Shown here: one piece after another, positions 45,294-53,995 of the stretch
Position numbering within the stretch: the stretch's first letter is position 1
Layout of the letters: the number at the start of each line of letters is the position of its first letter
Assembly (NCBI GenBank): GCA_002753135.1
Contig: PDZV01000001.1
Location: 1 to 64,000 of the forward strand
DNA from: Magnetococcales bacterium WMHbinv6
Lineage (GTDB): Bacteria; Pseudomonadota; Magnetococcia; Magnetococcales; Magnetaquicoccaceae
Direction of reading: 5' to 3'
DNA length: 64,000 nt
Notes under the pieces: model-generated
What the model saw: only the letters and a program-made list of their open reading frames with translations
Told to the model about the DNA's origin: nothing
Databases searched by the model: none
Program-made: the position numbers and the translations under genes

Positions 45294-48200
45294 CAGGCGC
45301 TCTTCTCCTCGTGTGGCAAAACAACCAGCCAGGCCACCACCTCAAAATCATGGACCCCGCAAAACTCCCCCGGCATGGCATGCGTACCACCCGGCGTAAA
45401 CAGGCTGGCCATGGCCCGCTCTTCTGTTTTGCCCAACAGTGAATGGACCCCTTTGGCCAGCAGTTCTTGCCACATTTTCATTTCGCGCCCGTTGCGGGTT
45501 GCCTGATCAAAGCGCAGGCAGGCGGGTGCGTCGATTGTCTCCTGTGACAAAGCCAGCTTGCGCAGCCGATCCAGAATCCGCTTGGCCTGGGTGTGGGGTA
45601 ACAAAATGGAGCCTTGCAGACCAACATGCAGCAAATAGTGCGGGGCAAGCGGATCGTTGCTTCCGGCTTCCAGATGGGTTGCTGCCGCCTCGGCACGCAG
45701 ACAAAAAATGACACCGGGGGGGATCTCTGCTGCAGCAAAACTGTCGGAGGTGGTAACGGCCATGCTGCCCAACGGCAGCGCCTGCAAATCCCACCCGCTG
45801 CGACTACGGAAGTTGGCCAAATCCATGCGGAAATCATGCAAGGTTAAATCGGTGATGGCAATACCGCCTTCGACATCCTCCATGTCGATCACTGCCTCCT
45901 GGAGTTTGAGCAGTTGCTTGCGGCGATACTCCAGGTCATTCATTTGATTCCCGGATTGATATTCAATGACATTTTCCTCGCCGGTGGCAGAGACATCCAG
46001 CAGCACCATGCGCCCGCTGACCCGTTGCTCCAGGTTGATATACTCATCCAGCTCCATGTTTGGCCAAAAATTGACCAGTTGAATGCAGCTGTTGGCAGAA
46101 CCGATCCGGTCGATACGCCCAAACCTTTGAATGATGCGCACCGGGTTCCAATGAATGTCATAATTGACCAGATAATCGCAATCTTGCAGATTTTGTCCCT
46201 CGGAGATGCAATCGGTGGCAATCAGCAGATCCACTTCGCCCTCTTTGGCCAGTTCCGGCGGTCGTTCTTTGGCGCGGGGCGAAAAAGCGGCCAGAATGGC
46301 CCCCAATTGGCTGCCCAAATGGCGCAGCGTGCAGCGGTTGCCATCCGACCCGGTCACCAGCGCGCTTTCCAGGCCAAACTGTTTTTTTATCCAGGGGGCC
46401 AGTGCCTCATACAGATAGAGTGCCGTATCGGCAAAGGCGGTGAAAAGCAAAATTTTGCGGTTGCCGGGATTGATGGGATTATTGAGTTTGTTGTCGATCA
46501 AGGCACGCAGTGCCGCCAGCTTGGCATCCCGTTCTCTGCTGATCCGTTTGGCTTCATGATAGAGCCTGCCCAATTGCAGAAGATCTTCCTCCAGCTCCTG
46601 TTTCCAGCGCCAATGATCCACATCCTGCAGCAAAACCTTTACCTTGCGCCCGATCAGCAGGGTTTCAAAAGTGGGATCATCTATCTCAATATCGGTAATA
46701 TCCAGTGCCTCGACCGTTCCTTTGGCATCATAATTTTTCAGGCATGCCAACATGCTTTCCACATCTTTCACCTGTCGCTCCACGGTCAGCGTAAAGGCAT
46801 AGACCGAACTTTCCATCCGCTTGAGCAGATTGACCCGCAACAGATGCACCATGCTCTCTTCGCGGTCCATTTGACTGAAGGTCGCCGCACCGTTACGGAT
46901 CATGGTATCGTATTTTTGCTGATAAACCGCTTTCTTGTTGCCCAGGACATAGCGCAGCGGGGTGAAGGCCGCCAGATTGAGGCTGCGGATCTGGTTGTTG
47001 ATGTGGCCGATGGGCGGAAAGGCTCCTTTGGCATCGACATCGGTTTTGATGTTGATCGGTTTGAGCCGTTCCGGAAAGGTGCCGGTCTCTGCCGTGCCGT
47101 AATATTTTTCAATGTGCTTGCGGGAGCGGGCGATGGTCAGCATATCCAGCAGCTTGAAATAGTCAAAACCCAGCAGCTCAGTCAGCGTCGCCGAACTGCG
47201 CAAGCCATCGGGCAGTTTCAGCCATTTGTTGAATTGAGCCTGGGCGATGCGGATGGTGTTTTCAATGCTGAAGATGCCATGATCGACAAAGGCGGCATCG
47301 TTGCCTTCGCTGATAAAGGTGATCTGATTTTTCAGATCGGCGAGGCGATTGTTGACCGGCGTGGCAGAGAGCATCAACACCCGCGTGCGCACGCCGGCCT
47401 TGACGATGCGCTGCATCAGTCGTTCATAGCGGCTTTCACGTTCCCGGTGGGTCGGTTTGTTGCGGAAGTTGTGGGACTCGTCGATAACCACCAGATCATA
47501 GTTGCCCCAGTTGACATAGGAGAGATCAATATCACCGGAGTTGCCGCTCTCTCGGGAGAGATCGGTATGGTTGAGAACATCATAATGAAAACGGTCTGCC
47601 GCCAGAATGTTGCGCCGGTCGTTGGCTTTGTACAACGTCCAGTTGTCGCGCAACCGCTTGGGACATAAAACCAGCACCCGGTCGTTGCGCAACTCAAAAT
47701 ATTTGATCACCGCCAACGCCTCAAACGTTTTGCCCAGACCAACGCTGTCGGCGATGATGCAGCCGCCGTAACGATCCAGTTTGTCAATGGCACCAAAGAC
47801 GCCATCTCGCTGAAATTTGAACAGTTTTTTCCAGACAATGGTTTCCCGGATGCCGGTGGCCGACTTGATGATCCGCTCTTCGTCCAGCCCCTCTCCCAGA
47901 TCATGGAACAGATGGTGCAACATCATCCCATAGACCTGCAACGGCGGACGATGGCAGGCAATGGCCGCCATTTGTTGCAGAAGCAACTTTTTGCTACGGT
48001 CGTTTTTGGGTTGAGCCGCCCATAATTGGGCAAACCAGCCGTGATACAACTGCCATTCCGCAAGATTTTCAGCACATTGGATCAGAGCAAACGGCGGGCT
48101 GGGCACCAGCCCCAAACCCTCACCGGCAAACGAACAACTGCCAACAATGGCGCAAGGGTGCGCCGATGCCGCTTGTTCGACCAGAATGGCGGCTTGCGAC

Positions 48201-48511
48201 AGGGGCGAGGTGGTCATACGAATTTCGCCCTTCTCCTGCAACCAGGCCATACACTGGGTGGCAAGCCAGCGGTTTTGCAAACGGTTCCGTAAAGAACGTT
48301 CCGCCGTCGAACCCAGCAGATGAATGTCCACGCCTGCCACCTCCGGCAACAGCAGACGGCAGCTTTTGATCCCTGGCAAAACCCCGCGCAACTCGGCAAA
48401 AGCAAACAGGGAAAAGAGCGGGGAGACCATGCTCAATACACCTCCCTGGCGCAAAGCCACGCGCAGTTCATCGATGACCCGATCATTGCCACTGTTCTGA
48501 ATAAGACGCAT
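45293..48511 (-). CDS. SNF2/SWI2-type helicase with PLD-like N-terminus
   Basis: A 1072-residue superfamily 2 ATPase. The first ~165 residues resemble the phospholipase D-like domain that precedes many bacterial SNF2 proteins (CAIVGSCSFAGEGLG), but no HxK catalytic motif is visible. The motor shows Walker A ADSVGLGKTFEAL, motif II VVIDESHNFRN, motif III LMLSATPVNN, and the C-terminal half with DLLIATDCISEGQNLQDCD and RFGRIDRIGS. Together with DUF4391, Mod and Res it makes up a composite restriction-type island; comparable motors move along DNA to check its state. A 230-base gap with a perfect palindrome separates it from ettA. It is the first gene of the leftward group. Confidence 0.85.
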   Translation of the reverse strand: MRLIQNSGNDRVIDELRVALRQGGVLSMVSPLFSLFAFAELRGVLPGIKSCRLLLPEVAGVDIHLLGSTAERSLRNRLQNRWLATQCMAWLQEKGEIRMTTSPLSQAAILVEQAASAHPCAIVGSCSFAGEGLGLVPSPPFALIQCAENLAEWQLYHGWFAQLWAAQPKNDRSKKLLLQQMAAIACHRPPLQVYGMMLHHLFHDLGEGLDEERIIKSATGIRETIVWKKLFKFQRDGVFGAIDKLDRYGGCIIADSVGLGKTFEALAVIKYFELRNDRVLVLCPKRLRDNWTLYKANDRRNILAADRFHYDVLNHTDLSRESGNSGDIDLSYVNWGNYDLVVIDESHNFRNKPTHRERESRYERLMQRIVKAGVRTRVLMLSATPVNNRLADLKNQITFISEGNDAAFVDHGIFSIENTIRIAQAQFNKWLKLPDGLRSSATLTELLGFDYFKLLDMLTIARSRKHIEKYYGTAETGTFPERLKPINIKTDVDAKGAFPPIGHINNQIRSLNLAAFTPLRYVLGNKKAVYQQKYDTMIRNGAATFSQMDREESMVHLLRVNLLKRMESSVYAFTLTVERQVKDVESMLACLKNYDAKGTVEALDITDIEIDDPTFETLLIGRKVKVLLQDVDHWRWKQELEEDLLQLGRLYHEAKRISRERDAKLAALRALIDNKLNNPINPGNRKILLFTAFADTALYLYEALAPWIKKQFGLESALVTGSDGNRCTLRHLGSQLGAILAAFSPRAKERPPELAKEGEVDLLIATDCISEGQNLQDCDYLVNYDIHWNPVRIIQRFGRIDRIGSANSCIQLVNFWPNMELDEYINLEQRVSGRMVLLDVSATGEENVIEYQSGNQMNDLEYRRKQLLKLQEAVIDMEDVEGGIAITDLTLHDFRMDLANFRSRSGWDLQALPLGSMAVTTSDSFAAAEIPPGVIFCLRAEAAATHLEAGSNDPLAPHYLLHVGLQGSILLPHTQAKRILDRLRKLALSQETIDAPACLRFDQATRNGREMKMWQELLAKGVHSLLGKTEERAMASLFTPGGTHAMPGEFCGVHDFEVVAWLVVLPHEEKSA

Positions 48512-48675
48512 GCGGCTTCCTCATGCAACAAGCACGACGCTTGGGGTTGGTCAATGTGTGGATGGTTTTGCTACGGTGTAGGATCAAGCAAACGGATTGG
48601 TGCAAATAATGACCAATCAGCAAATGGCTGCTGTTTGTATAACTTATGGCAGAAATTCAATTCTGTCAACAATGA

Positions 48676-48710
48676 CCATGACGCGGAAGAGAGGCTCTTC
48701 CGCGTCATGG
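48676..48710 (-). terminator. Perfect 16-bp stem hairpin between ettA and the helicase gene
   Basis: Two 16-base arms (CCATGACGCGGAAGAG and its exact complement) flank a three-base AGG loop. It stands 32 bases past the ettA stop. There is no T-run on the minus strand after the stem, so Rho-independent termination would be atypical; blocking of 3' exonucleases or a protein binding site are alternatives. Confidence 0.55.
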
Positions 48711-48741
48711 AGGGGAATGGTACGTTGGCGGTGTGCAGGGT

Positions 48742-50421
48742 TCAATGGCTCAATTTTTTAAAACGCACCCGGTGGGGTTGATCGGCGTCGGCACCGAGGC
48801 GTTGTTTGCGGTCGGCGGCATATTCCTGGTAGTTGCCTTCAAAAAAGATCACCTGGCCGTCATCCTCAAAGGCGAGAATGTGGGTGGCGATGCGGTCGAG
48901 AAACCAGCGGTCGTGTGAGACCACCACCGCACTGCCGGCAAAGGTGGTGATGGCCGACTCCAGGGCCTGCAGGGTCTCCACGTCCAGATCGTTGGTCGGT
49001 TCGTCGAGCAAGAGCAGGTTGCCGCCGCTTTTGACCACCCGCGCCAGATGGACCCGGTTGCGTTCGCCGCCGGAGAGAACTTTGAGCTTCTTTTGCTGGT
49101 CGGCCCCTTTGAAGTTGAACCAGGAGACGTAGGAGCGGGAGTTGATCTCCCGACCGCCCAGATCCAACAGTTCCAGACCGTCGGAGATCACCTCCCAGAC
49201 GTTTTTCTCCGGGTCCATACCAACGCGGCTTTGGTCGACGTGCGCCAGTTTTACCGTTTCGCCGAGGGTGAGGCTGCCGCTGTCCGCTGTTTCTGCGCCG
49301 GTGATCAGGCGCAGCAAGGTACTCTTGCCGGCTCCGTTACCACCGATCACCCCCATGATGCCGCCACGGGGTAGACGAAAAGAGAGTTTGTCCATCAACA
49401 GACGGTCGCCGTAACCTTTGCTGATCTGCTCGGCTTCAATGACCAGTTCGCCCAAACGGGGGCCGGAAGGGATAAACAGGCTGTTGGTCTCGCGCCGCTG
49501 TTCCCGGGATTGGGCGGCCAACTCTTCATAGGCATGGATGCGGGCCTTGTTTTTGGCCTGCCGGGCCCGGGGGGAGGCGCGGACCCAGCTCAACTCCTCC
49601 TGCAGGCGACGGCGGCGGGAGTCATCCTCCCGTTTTTCCTGGGCCAGACGCTGCTCTTTCTGCTCCAGCCAGGAGGAGTAGTTGCCTTTCCAGGGGATGC
49701 CATGACCACGATCCAGCTCCAGAATCCAACCGGCGACGTTGTCAAGAAAATAACGGTCGTGGGTGACGGCAATCACCGTGCCGGGATAGTTGTGCAAAAA
49801 CAGCTCCAGCCAGGCGACCGAATCGGCGTCCAGATGGTTGGTGGGCTCGTCCAGCAACAACATGTCCGGGGCGGAAAGCAACAGACGACAGAGGGCAACA
49901 CGCCGCTTTTCGCCGCCGGAGAGGGTTTTGACATCGGCATCCCAGGGGGGCAGACGCAGAGCGTCGGCGGCAATTTCCAGCTTGCGATCCAGATTCCAGC
50001 CGTCGACACGGTCGATGGCCTCCTGCAGTTCGCCCTGTTCGCGGATGGTGGCATCCATCTCGTCATCGCTCATCGGTTCGGCAAACTTCAACGAGAGTTC
50101 GTTGTAGCGATCGAGCAGGGCTTTGATCGGTGCAACCCCCTCTTCGACGTTGCCGCGCACCCCTTTGTTGGCATCCAGTTCCGGTTCCTGCGACAAAAAA
50201 CCGGCCCGCAGACCGGTGGCCATTTTCGCCTCGCCGGTAAATTCCTGATCCACCCCGGCCATGATGCGCAGCAAACTGGATTTGCCGGCTCCGTTCAGAC
50301 CCAAAACACCAATTTTGGCCCCGGGCAGAAAGGAGAGAGAGATGTCCTGCAAAATGATCCGCTTCGGGGGGACCACCTTGGTCACCCGGTGCATGGTAAA
50401 GACGTATTGCGGGTTTGCCAT
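48742..50421 (-). CDS. ettA: Energy-dependent translational throttle protein EttA (ABC-F)
   Basis: A 559-residue ABC-F ATPase with no membrane segments. Two ABC domains: Walker A GLNGAGKSSLLR and signature LSGGEKRRVAL with DEPTNHLDADS in the first, and GGNGAGKSTLLR with VLSGGERNRVHLA and DEPTNDLDVET in the second. Between them is the charged P-site tRNA-interaction motif. It begins QYVFTMHRVTKVVPPKRIIL, typical of EttA rather than Uup or ABC-F resistance proteins. EttA binds the ribosomal E site and restrains the first elongation step when ADP is high. It lies eight bases after ilvE and is cotranscribed with it. Confidence 0.95.
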   Translation of the reverse strand: MANPQYVFTMHRVTKVVPPKRIILQDISLSFLPGAKIGVLGLNGAGKSSLLRIMAGVDQEFTGEAKMATGLRAGFLSQEPELDANKGVRGNVEEGVAPIKALLDRYNELSLKFAEPMSDDEMDATIREQGELQEAIDRVDGWNLDRKLEIAADALRLPPWDADVKTLSGGEKRRVALCRLLLSAPDMLLLDEPTNHLDADSVAWLELFLHNYPGTVIAVTHDRYFLDNVAGWILELDRGHGIPWKGNYSSWLEQKEQRLAQEKREDDSRRRRLQEELSWVRASPRARQAKNKARIHAYEELAAQSREQRRETNSLFIPSGPRLGELVIEAEQISKGYGDRLLMDKLSFRLPRGGIMGVIGGNGAGKSTLLRLITGAETADSGSLTLGETVKLAHVDQSRVGMDPEKNVWEVISDGLELLDLGGREINSRSYVSWFNFKGADQQKKLKVLSGGERNRVHLARVVKSGGNLLLLDEPTNDLDVETLQALESAITTFAGSAVVVSHDRWFLDRIATHILAFEDDGQVIFFEGNYQEYAADRKQRLGADADQPHRVRFKKLSH

Positions 50422-50428
50422 CAGCGTG

Positions 50429-51361
50429 TTACTCCACCTTGGTCAGCCAGTGCGCGTAATGGCTGTTACGGCCCTGGACCACGTCAAAAAAACGTTGTTG
50501 AATCGATTTGGTGATCGGACCGGCGGTGCCGATGCCGATCTGCCGCCCGTCCAGTTCACGGATGGGGGTGATTTCGGCGGCGGTGCCGGTGAAAAAGGCC
50601 TCCTGGGCAATCACCACCTCATCACGGGTGAATCGTTGTTCGCGTACCGTGAGTCCGATCTCTTTGGCCAGATGGATCACCGTATCGCGGGTGATGCCAT
50701 CCAGGGCGGAATCGAGGGGCGGGGTCAGCAACACACCGTCATAGCGCAGGATAAAAATGTTTTCCCCGGAGCCTTCGGCCACGTAGCCTTCGGTGTCGAG
50801 CAGCAGCGCCTCATCGAAGCCGCAGGAGAGGGCTTCGGTTTTGGCCAGCACCGAATTGGGATAGTTGCCCACCGATTTGGCGCGGGTCATGGTGACGTTG
50901 GGGTGATGCCGGGTATAGGAGGAGGTTTTGATGCGGATCCCTTTGGCCATCCCCTCTTCGCCAAGGTAGGCACCCCACTCCCAGGCGGCGACGGCAGCAC
51001 GCACCCGGCAGGGAGCCGGGTTGAGTCCCATTCCTTCCGCCCCATAAAAAATGATCGGGCGAATATAACCAGAGCGCAGTTGATTGGCGCGGATCACCTC
51101 ACAGCAGGCGGCCTTGATCTCTTCCGGGTTGAAAGGAACCTTCATGTTGAGAATATGGGCCGAGCGATAGAGACGGTCGATATGTTCCTGCAGGCGAAAG
51201 ATGGCCGGACCCTGTTCGGTGGCATAGCAGCGGATGCCTTCAAAGACGCCAAATCCGTAGTGCAGGGTATGGGTCAAGACATGTACCTTGGCTTGCCGCC
51301 AATCCAACCATTGGCCGTCCAGCCAAATTTTGCCATCCCGATCTTCCATGGATTTGCTCAT
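50429..51361 (-). CDS. ilvE: Branched-chain amino acid aminotransferase
   Basis: A 310-residue fold-type IV PLP aminotransferase that interconverts Leu, Ile and Val with their 2-oxo acids using 2-oxoglutarate. Markers: [57 protein letters not shown] with the PLP-lysine region, [16 protein letters not shown] and [18 protein letters not shown]. Length is normal. Two Met codons (51361 and 51349) can start it. The gene leads a two-gene leftward operon with ettA, and shares a 240-base divergent region with the unknown gene at 51603. Confidence 0.95.
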   Translation of the reverse strand: MSKSMEDRDGKIWLDGQWLDWRQAKVHVLTHTLHYGFGVFEGIRCYATEQGPAIFRLQEHIDRLYRSAHILNMKVPFNPEEIKAACCEVIRANQLRSGYIRPIIFYGAEGMGLNPAPCRVRAAVAAWEWGAYLGEEGMAKGIRIKTSSYTRHHPNVTMTRAKSVGNYPNSVLAKTEALSCGFDEALLLDTEGYVAEGSGENIFILRYDGVLLTPPLDSALDGITRDTVIHLAKEIGLTVREQRFTRDEVVIAQEAFFTGTAAEITPIRELDGRQIGIGTAGPITKSIQQRFFDVVQGRNSHYAHWLTKVE

Positions 51362-51513
51362 CTTCTACTCTCCCCGGTGGGTCCGTCAGTAATGGCAGCG
51401 TGGTGGTGCGGGTGGGTTCCGCCGGTGCCGCTGCCGACCAAGCAACTTACACTAATTTATTAATAAAATATCAAACGGTTCGACAATAAAATCCTGCCGG
51501 TTCGCCGGTAATT

Positions 51514-51530
51514 TGGTATCAAGTTTGCTG
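51514..51530 (+). promoter_or_regulatory. Possible sigma-54 (-24/-12) promoter
   Basis: TTGGTATCAAGTTTGCTG has GG at 51515-51516 and GC at 51527-51528, exactly ten bases between them, the fixed spacing of sigma-54 promoters (consensus TGGCAC-N5-TTGCW). It lies about 70 bases before the gene at 51603, in the right orientation. A single site of this kind can arise by chance. Confidence 0.45.
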
Positions 51531-51602
51531 AGGTAACCGGCAAGTGACTCTCCCCGCCCAGGTGCGGCGGAGGGTACGACTCTAACCAGGAGACTACGAG
51601 CA

Positions 51603-52058
51603 ATGAACCAGACCCCAACCTACCCGACGTTGCGGCTGACCGCGCCGCTTGCCAATTGGCCCGACCAGAGCGGTGTCATCCTCCTCAGTGTGACCGATGA
51701 GGAGGTCTACGCTGCCGAAGGTTCGCTGCCATCACGCTTCCAGGAGATATTAGAACAGCATGCCCGACAAAAAGGCAACCAAGTATCGGCACGATCGACA
51801 GCGGAAGGTGAAGGTATATCTTCCTTGAACGAATTTGGCAATGCCTCCCTTGCGGAATTGCAGCGCTTATTGCAGGAAACGGTGGAACCGTTGACCGGGA
51901 ATCATCTGCCGGGCTACTCATTGCAACTGTCATTGCGGGGCCGCATGGCCAAACAGTGCCTGGGTCAAACCGTGAGCGGCCAAGAGGTCGCCTCCTACCC
52001 GCGTTGCAATGCCTTGCTCCGTCGTTATGCGCAGTGGCAACAGACGATGGTCTGTTAA
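51603..52058 (+). CDS. Uncharacterised 151-residue protein
   Basis: I do not recognise this protein. It is 151 residues long, without signal peptide or membrane helix. The first half is a beta-type segment (LRLTAPLANWPDQSGVILLS), followed by a charged region and a helix (LAELQRLLQETVEPLTG). A good ribosome site (AGGAG, spaced by about ten bases) and the surrounding coding texture support it as real. It follows a possible sigma-54 promoter, and a second small gene comes after only 33 bases, so the two probably form one transcript ending at the terminator near 52.6 kb. Confidence 0.6.
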   Translation: MNQTPTYPTLRLTAPLANWPDQSGVILLSVTDEEVYAAEGSLPSRFQEILEQHARQKGNQVSARSTAEGEGISSLNEFGNASLAELQRLLQETVEPLTGNHLPGYSLQLSLRGRMAKQCLGQTVSGQEVASYPRCNALLRRYAQWQQTMVC

Positions 52059-52091
52059 GGCTGGTGTTCCTTGAAACCCGGACAGTATCAC

Positions 52092-52478
52092 ATGAACATT
52101 TCTTATGGTCACTCCTCGCTGGGAATCAACGATCTGTTGAATCGTCTGGTCAAAAAGGCCAAAAGCGAGCGGTTGGAGGCGGCGCTGCCACTGATTACGG
52201 CACTGCGCATCTCCTTTGCCCCGGAGCGCCGTTTGCCGGGGGTTCCGCTCGGTGTTTTGACAGTGACGGAATGGTTCGAGTTGTTGAATCGTTGGGAAGA
52301 GTTGTTGGCTTCGGTCCCGGAGCGGCGTCTGCACTTTATGCGCTCCTTTTTTGTCGAAGTGATCAGCACCATGCCAGCGGGCACACCAACCTCGTTGGCG
52401 CAGGCTCTGCAGGAGTTGCTGGCGATGATGGAGCAGGAAATGGCCCGCAGAGAGGATCAACCAGGGGTGGAGGAGTGA
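52092..52478 (+). CDS. Uncharacterised 128-residue protein
   Basis: A small helical, soluble protein, unrecognised. It begins MNISYGHSSLGINDLLNRLV, has a central SFAPERRLPGVPLGVLTVTEWFE split by a turn, and a Met/Glu-rich end. The reading frame also has TTG at 52071, seven codons earlier; neither start has a strong Shine-Dalgarno. It is followed about 120 bases later by an intrinsic terminator. With the gene at 51603 it makes a small, possibly sigma-54-driven unit. Confidence 0.5.
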   Translation: MNISYGHSSLGINDLLNRLVKKAKSERLEAALPLITALRISFAPERRLPGVPLGVLTVTEWFELLNRWEELLASVPERRLHFMRSFFVEVISTMPAGTPTSLAQALQELLAMMEQEMARREDQPGVEE

Positions 52479-52596
52479 TCATCCCCTGAACGGGCGCGGG
52501 GATGGAAAAAATTAATGAAACTCTTCTCGCTGTGCATCGATGGTTTTGGCGGGAGAAAAATGCTGCTATAAAGGGGGTAAGGGTAACTTCGGACAA

Positions 52597-52628
52597 AACG
52601 GGCTGGCGGGATCAGCGCCCGTTTTTTT
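52597..52628 (+). terminator. Rho-independent terminator
   Basis: A seven-base stem AACGGGC (52597-52603) pairs with GCCCGTT (52617-52623), with a 13-base loop that can pair further, and runs into seven T's. It ends the transcript of the two small genes at 51603-52478, 29 bases before the next gene. Confidence 0.75.
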
Positions 52629-52656
52629 CGGCAAGTGATAATTTCTCTCAAGAGAG

Positions 52657-53943
52657 ATGGCAGCGGTGATCAGGTTTCCAGCAGGCCGCAAGACAGAGGC
52701 TAACCGTTCTGAAATAGAGCCTTTTTTTACGGTGCGCAGCCATGGTTTGCAGTGGCGGGCTTTGCGCGTGGCGTTGGCCAAAGGGGAGGGGGTTATTCTC
52801 CTGACCGGACCGGAAGGGGTGGGCAAAAGCCAGCTGTTGTTGCGTTTGCGTGGCCTGTTGCCGGAAAGCTGGGATATGGCCCTGGTCAGCAATGCCGGGC
52901 AGGCGCAGGCCTCTTTTACCCAGGCGATTTGTGCCGCCATCGGCGTCGATGTGGCCGGTCCGGAAGAGTGGTCGATGACCGTCGACGAGGTGCTGGATGC
53001 GGTGGCAAGCCGGGTGGAATTTGGTCGCAACGTGTTGCTGGTGGTCGACGACGCCCAGGATATTACGCAGGAAAATTTAAACATCATCAACAGTTTGTTG
53101 CTTTTTTCCGCCAGTCATGGTTCGGCTTTGCAGCTGCTTTTTTCCGGTCGTCCCGAACTGTTGCACTTTTTGGAACATCCGGCTTTTCAATTGATACGCA
53201 ATGCCACGATTGCTTCGCTGGCGCTTACCCCTTTGACCCGGTTGGAAATGCGCGAATATGTTCGTTATCAAACCCGGCGCATGCTGGGTCTGGTACCACG
53301 TGTTACCTGGCCAGCCTGGATGGAGTTGTATGCCGCCAGTCACGGTATTCCACGCACGATAGACCGTCTGTTGCATGAAATTCTTTTTTTGCATCCCAAC
53401 ATGCCATCGCGATTTTTGACGGGTTACGCGGTGCGTCAGGGTCGCATGGCCATGGATGCGGAATATCATCCGGTTCCGGGCCGTCGCGTTGCCCCCTGGC
53501 TGGCGGGTTTGGTGCCGTTGTCGCTGGTGTTGCTGCTGACGCTGCCCGCGCCCCTCCTGCCGAGCCTGACGCTCCCCTCTATTGCCACAATATCCGCGTT
53601 GAGCGGTTGGCAATGGCCCGCCTGGCCCTGGCAGAAAACGGCACAACCGGACCCTGCTGCGTCGACAACCCCTGCTGCCGTTTTTTCAACAGCACCACCA
53701 CCCCACTCTGGTACCGTAACGCCATCCCAGCCTGCCGCAACAGCGTCAGCCAAGGCGGCAGAAGTACCCCCTGCCGTGCAGGGGGGGCACCCATCCCCTG
53801 GGGTGGTTTTCTGGGAAGGCACGGTGCAAAAAGAGGAGGCAGAGGGTGTAACGACAATGGTGGGAGGCTCTTCCTTGCCAGTGCCAGAGGCCCGCCCGAT
53901 GAAACGGAATCGAGCAGCAGGGGTAGCAAAAACAGCCCCTTAA
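52657..53943 (+). CDS. ExeA/GspA-like AAA ATPase with membrane anchor and Pro-rich tail
   Basis: A 428-residue protein. Residues about 20-280 form an ExeA/GspA/MshM-type AAA domain: PFFTVRSHGLQWRALRVALA, Walker A LTGPEGVGKSQLL, Walker B VLLVVDDAQDIT, sensor LLFSGRPEL and LTRLEMREYVRYQ. One transmembrane helix follows (about 288-310, VPLSLVLLLTLPAPLLP). The periplasmic tail is a Pro/Ala/Thr-rich low-complexity stretch of ~100 residues without the peptidoglycan-binding domain found in GspA. Relatives help assemble secretin or pilus machines through the cell wall, but no such genes are nearby. A terminator directly precedes it, so it should have its own promoter. Confidence 0.75.
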   Translation: MAAVIRFPAGRKTEANRSEIEPFFTVRSHGLQWRALRVALAKGEGVILLTGPEGVGKSQLLLRLRGLLPESWDMALVSNAGQAQASFTQAICAAIGVDVAGPEEWSMTVDEVLDAVASRVEFGRNVLLVVDDAQDITQENLNIINSLLLFSASHGSALQLLFSGRPELLHFLEHPAFQLIRNATIASLALTPLTRLEMREYVRYQTRRMLGLVPRVTWPAWMELYAASHGIPRTIDRLLHEILFLHPNMPSRFLTGYAVRQGRMAMDAEYHPVPGRRVAPWLAGLVPLSLVLLLTLPAPLLPSLTLPSIATISALSGWQWPAWPWQKTAQPDPAASTTPAAVFSTAPPPHSGTVTPSQPAATASAKAAEVPPAVQGGHPSPGVVFWEGTVQKEEAEGVTTMVGGSSLPVPEARPMKRNRAAGVAKTAP

Positions 53944-53945
53944 GC

Positions 53946-53966
53946 TGACTCGCTTGCACCGAGTCA
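53946..53966. terminator. Hairpin between convergent genes
   Basis: TGACTCG (53946-53952) and CGAGTCA (53960-53966) form a seven-base stem with a seven-base loop, three bases past one stop and 30 before the other. There is only a loose T-rich run after it, so it may serve both convergent genes weakly. Confidence 0.4.
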
Positions 53967-53995
53967 TGCTCTTGTTATTGTTTCGCGCTGCAGAA

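Noticed and set aside
45914-47668. Plus-strand 584-codon open frame opposite the SNF2 helicase
   Set aside because: No recognisable domain, and helicase motifs are all in the minus-strand frame.
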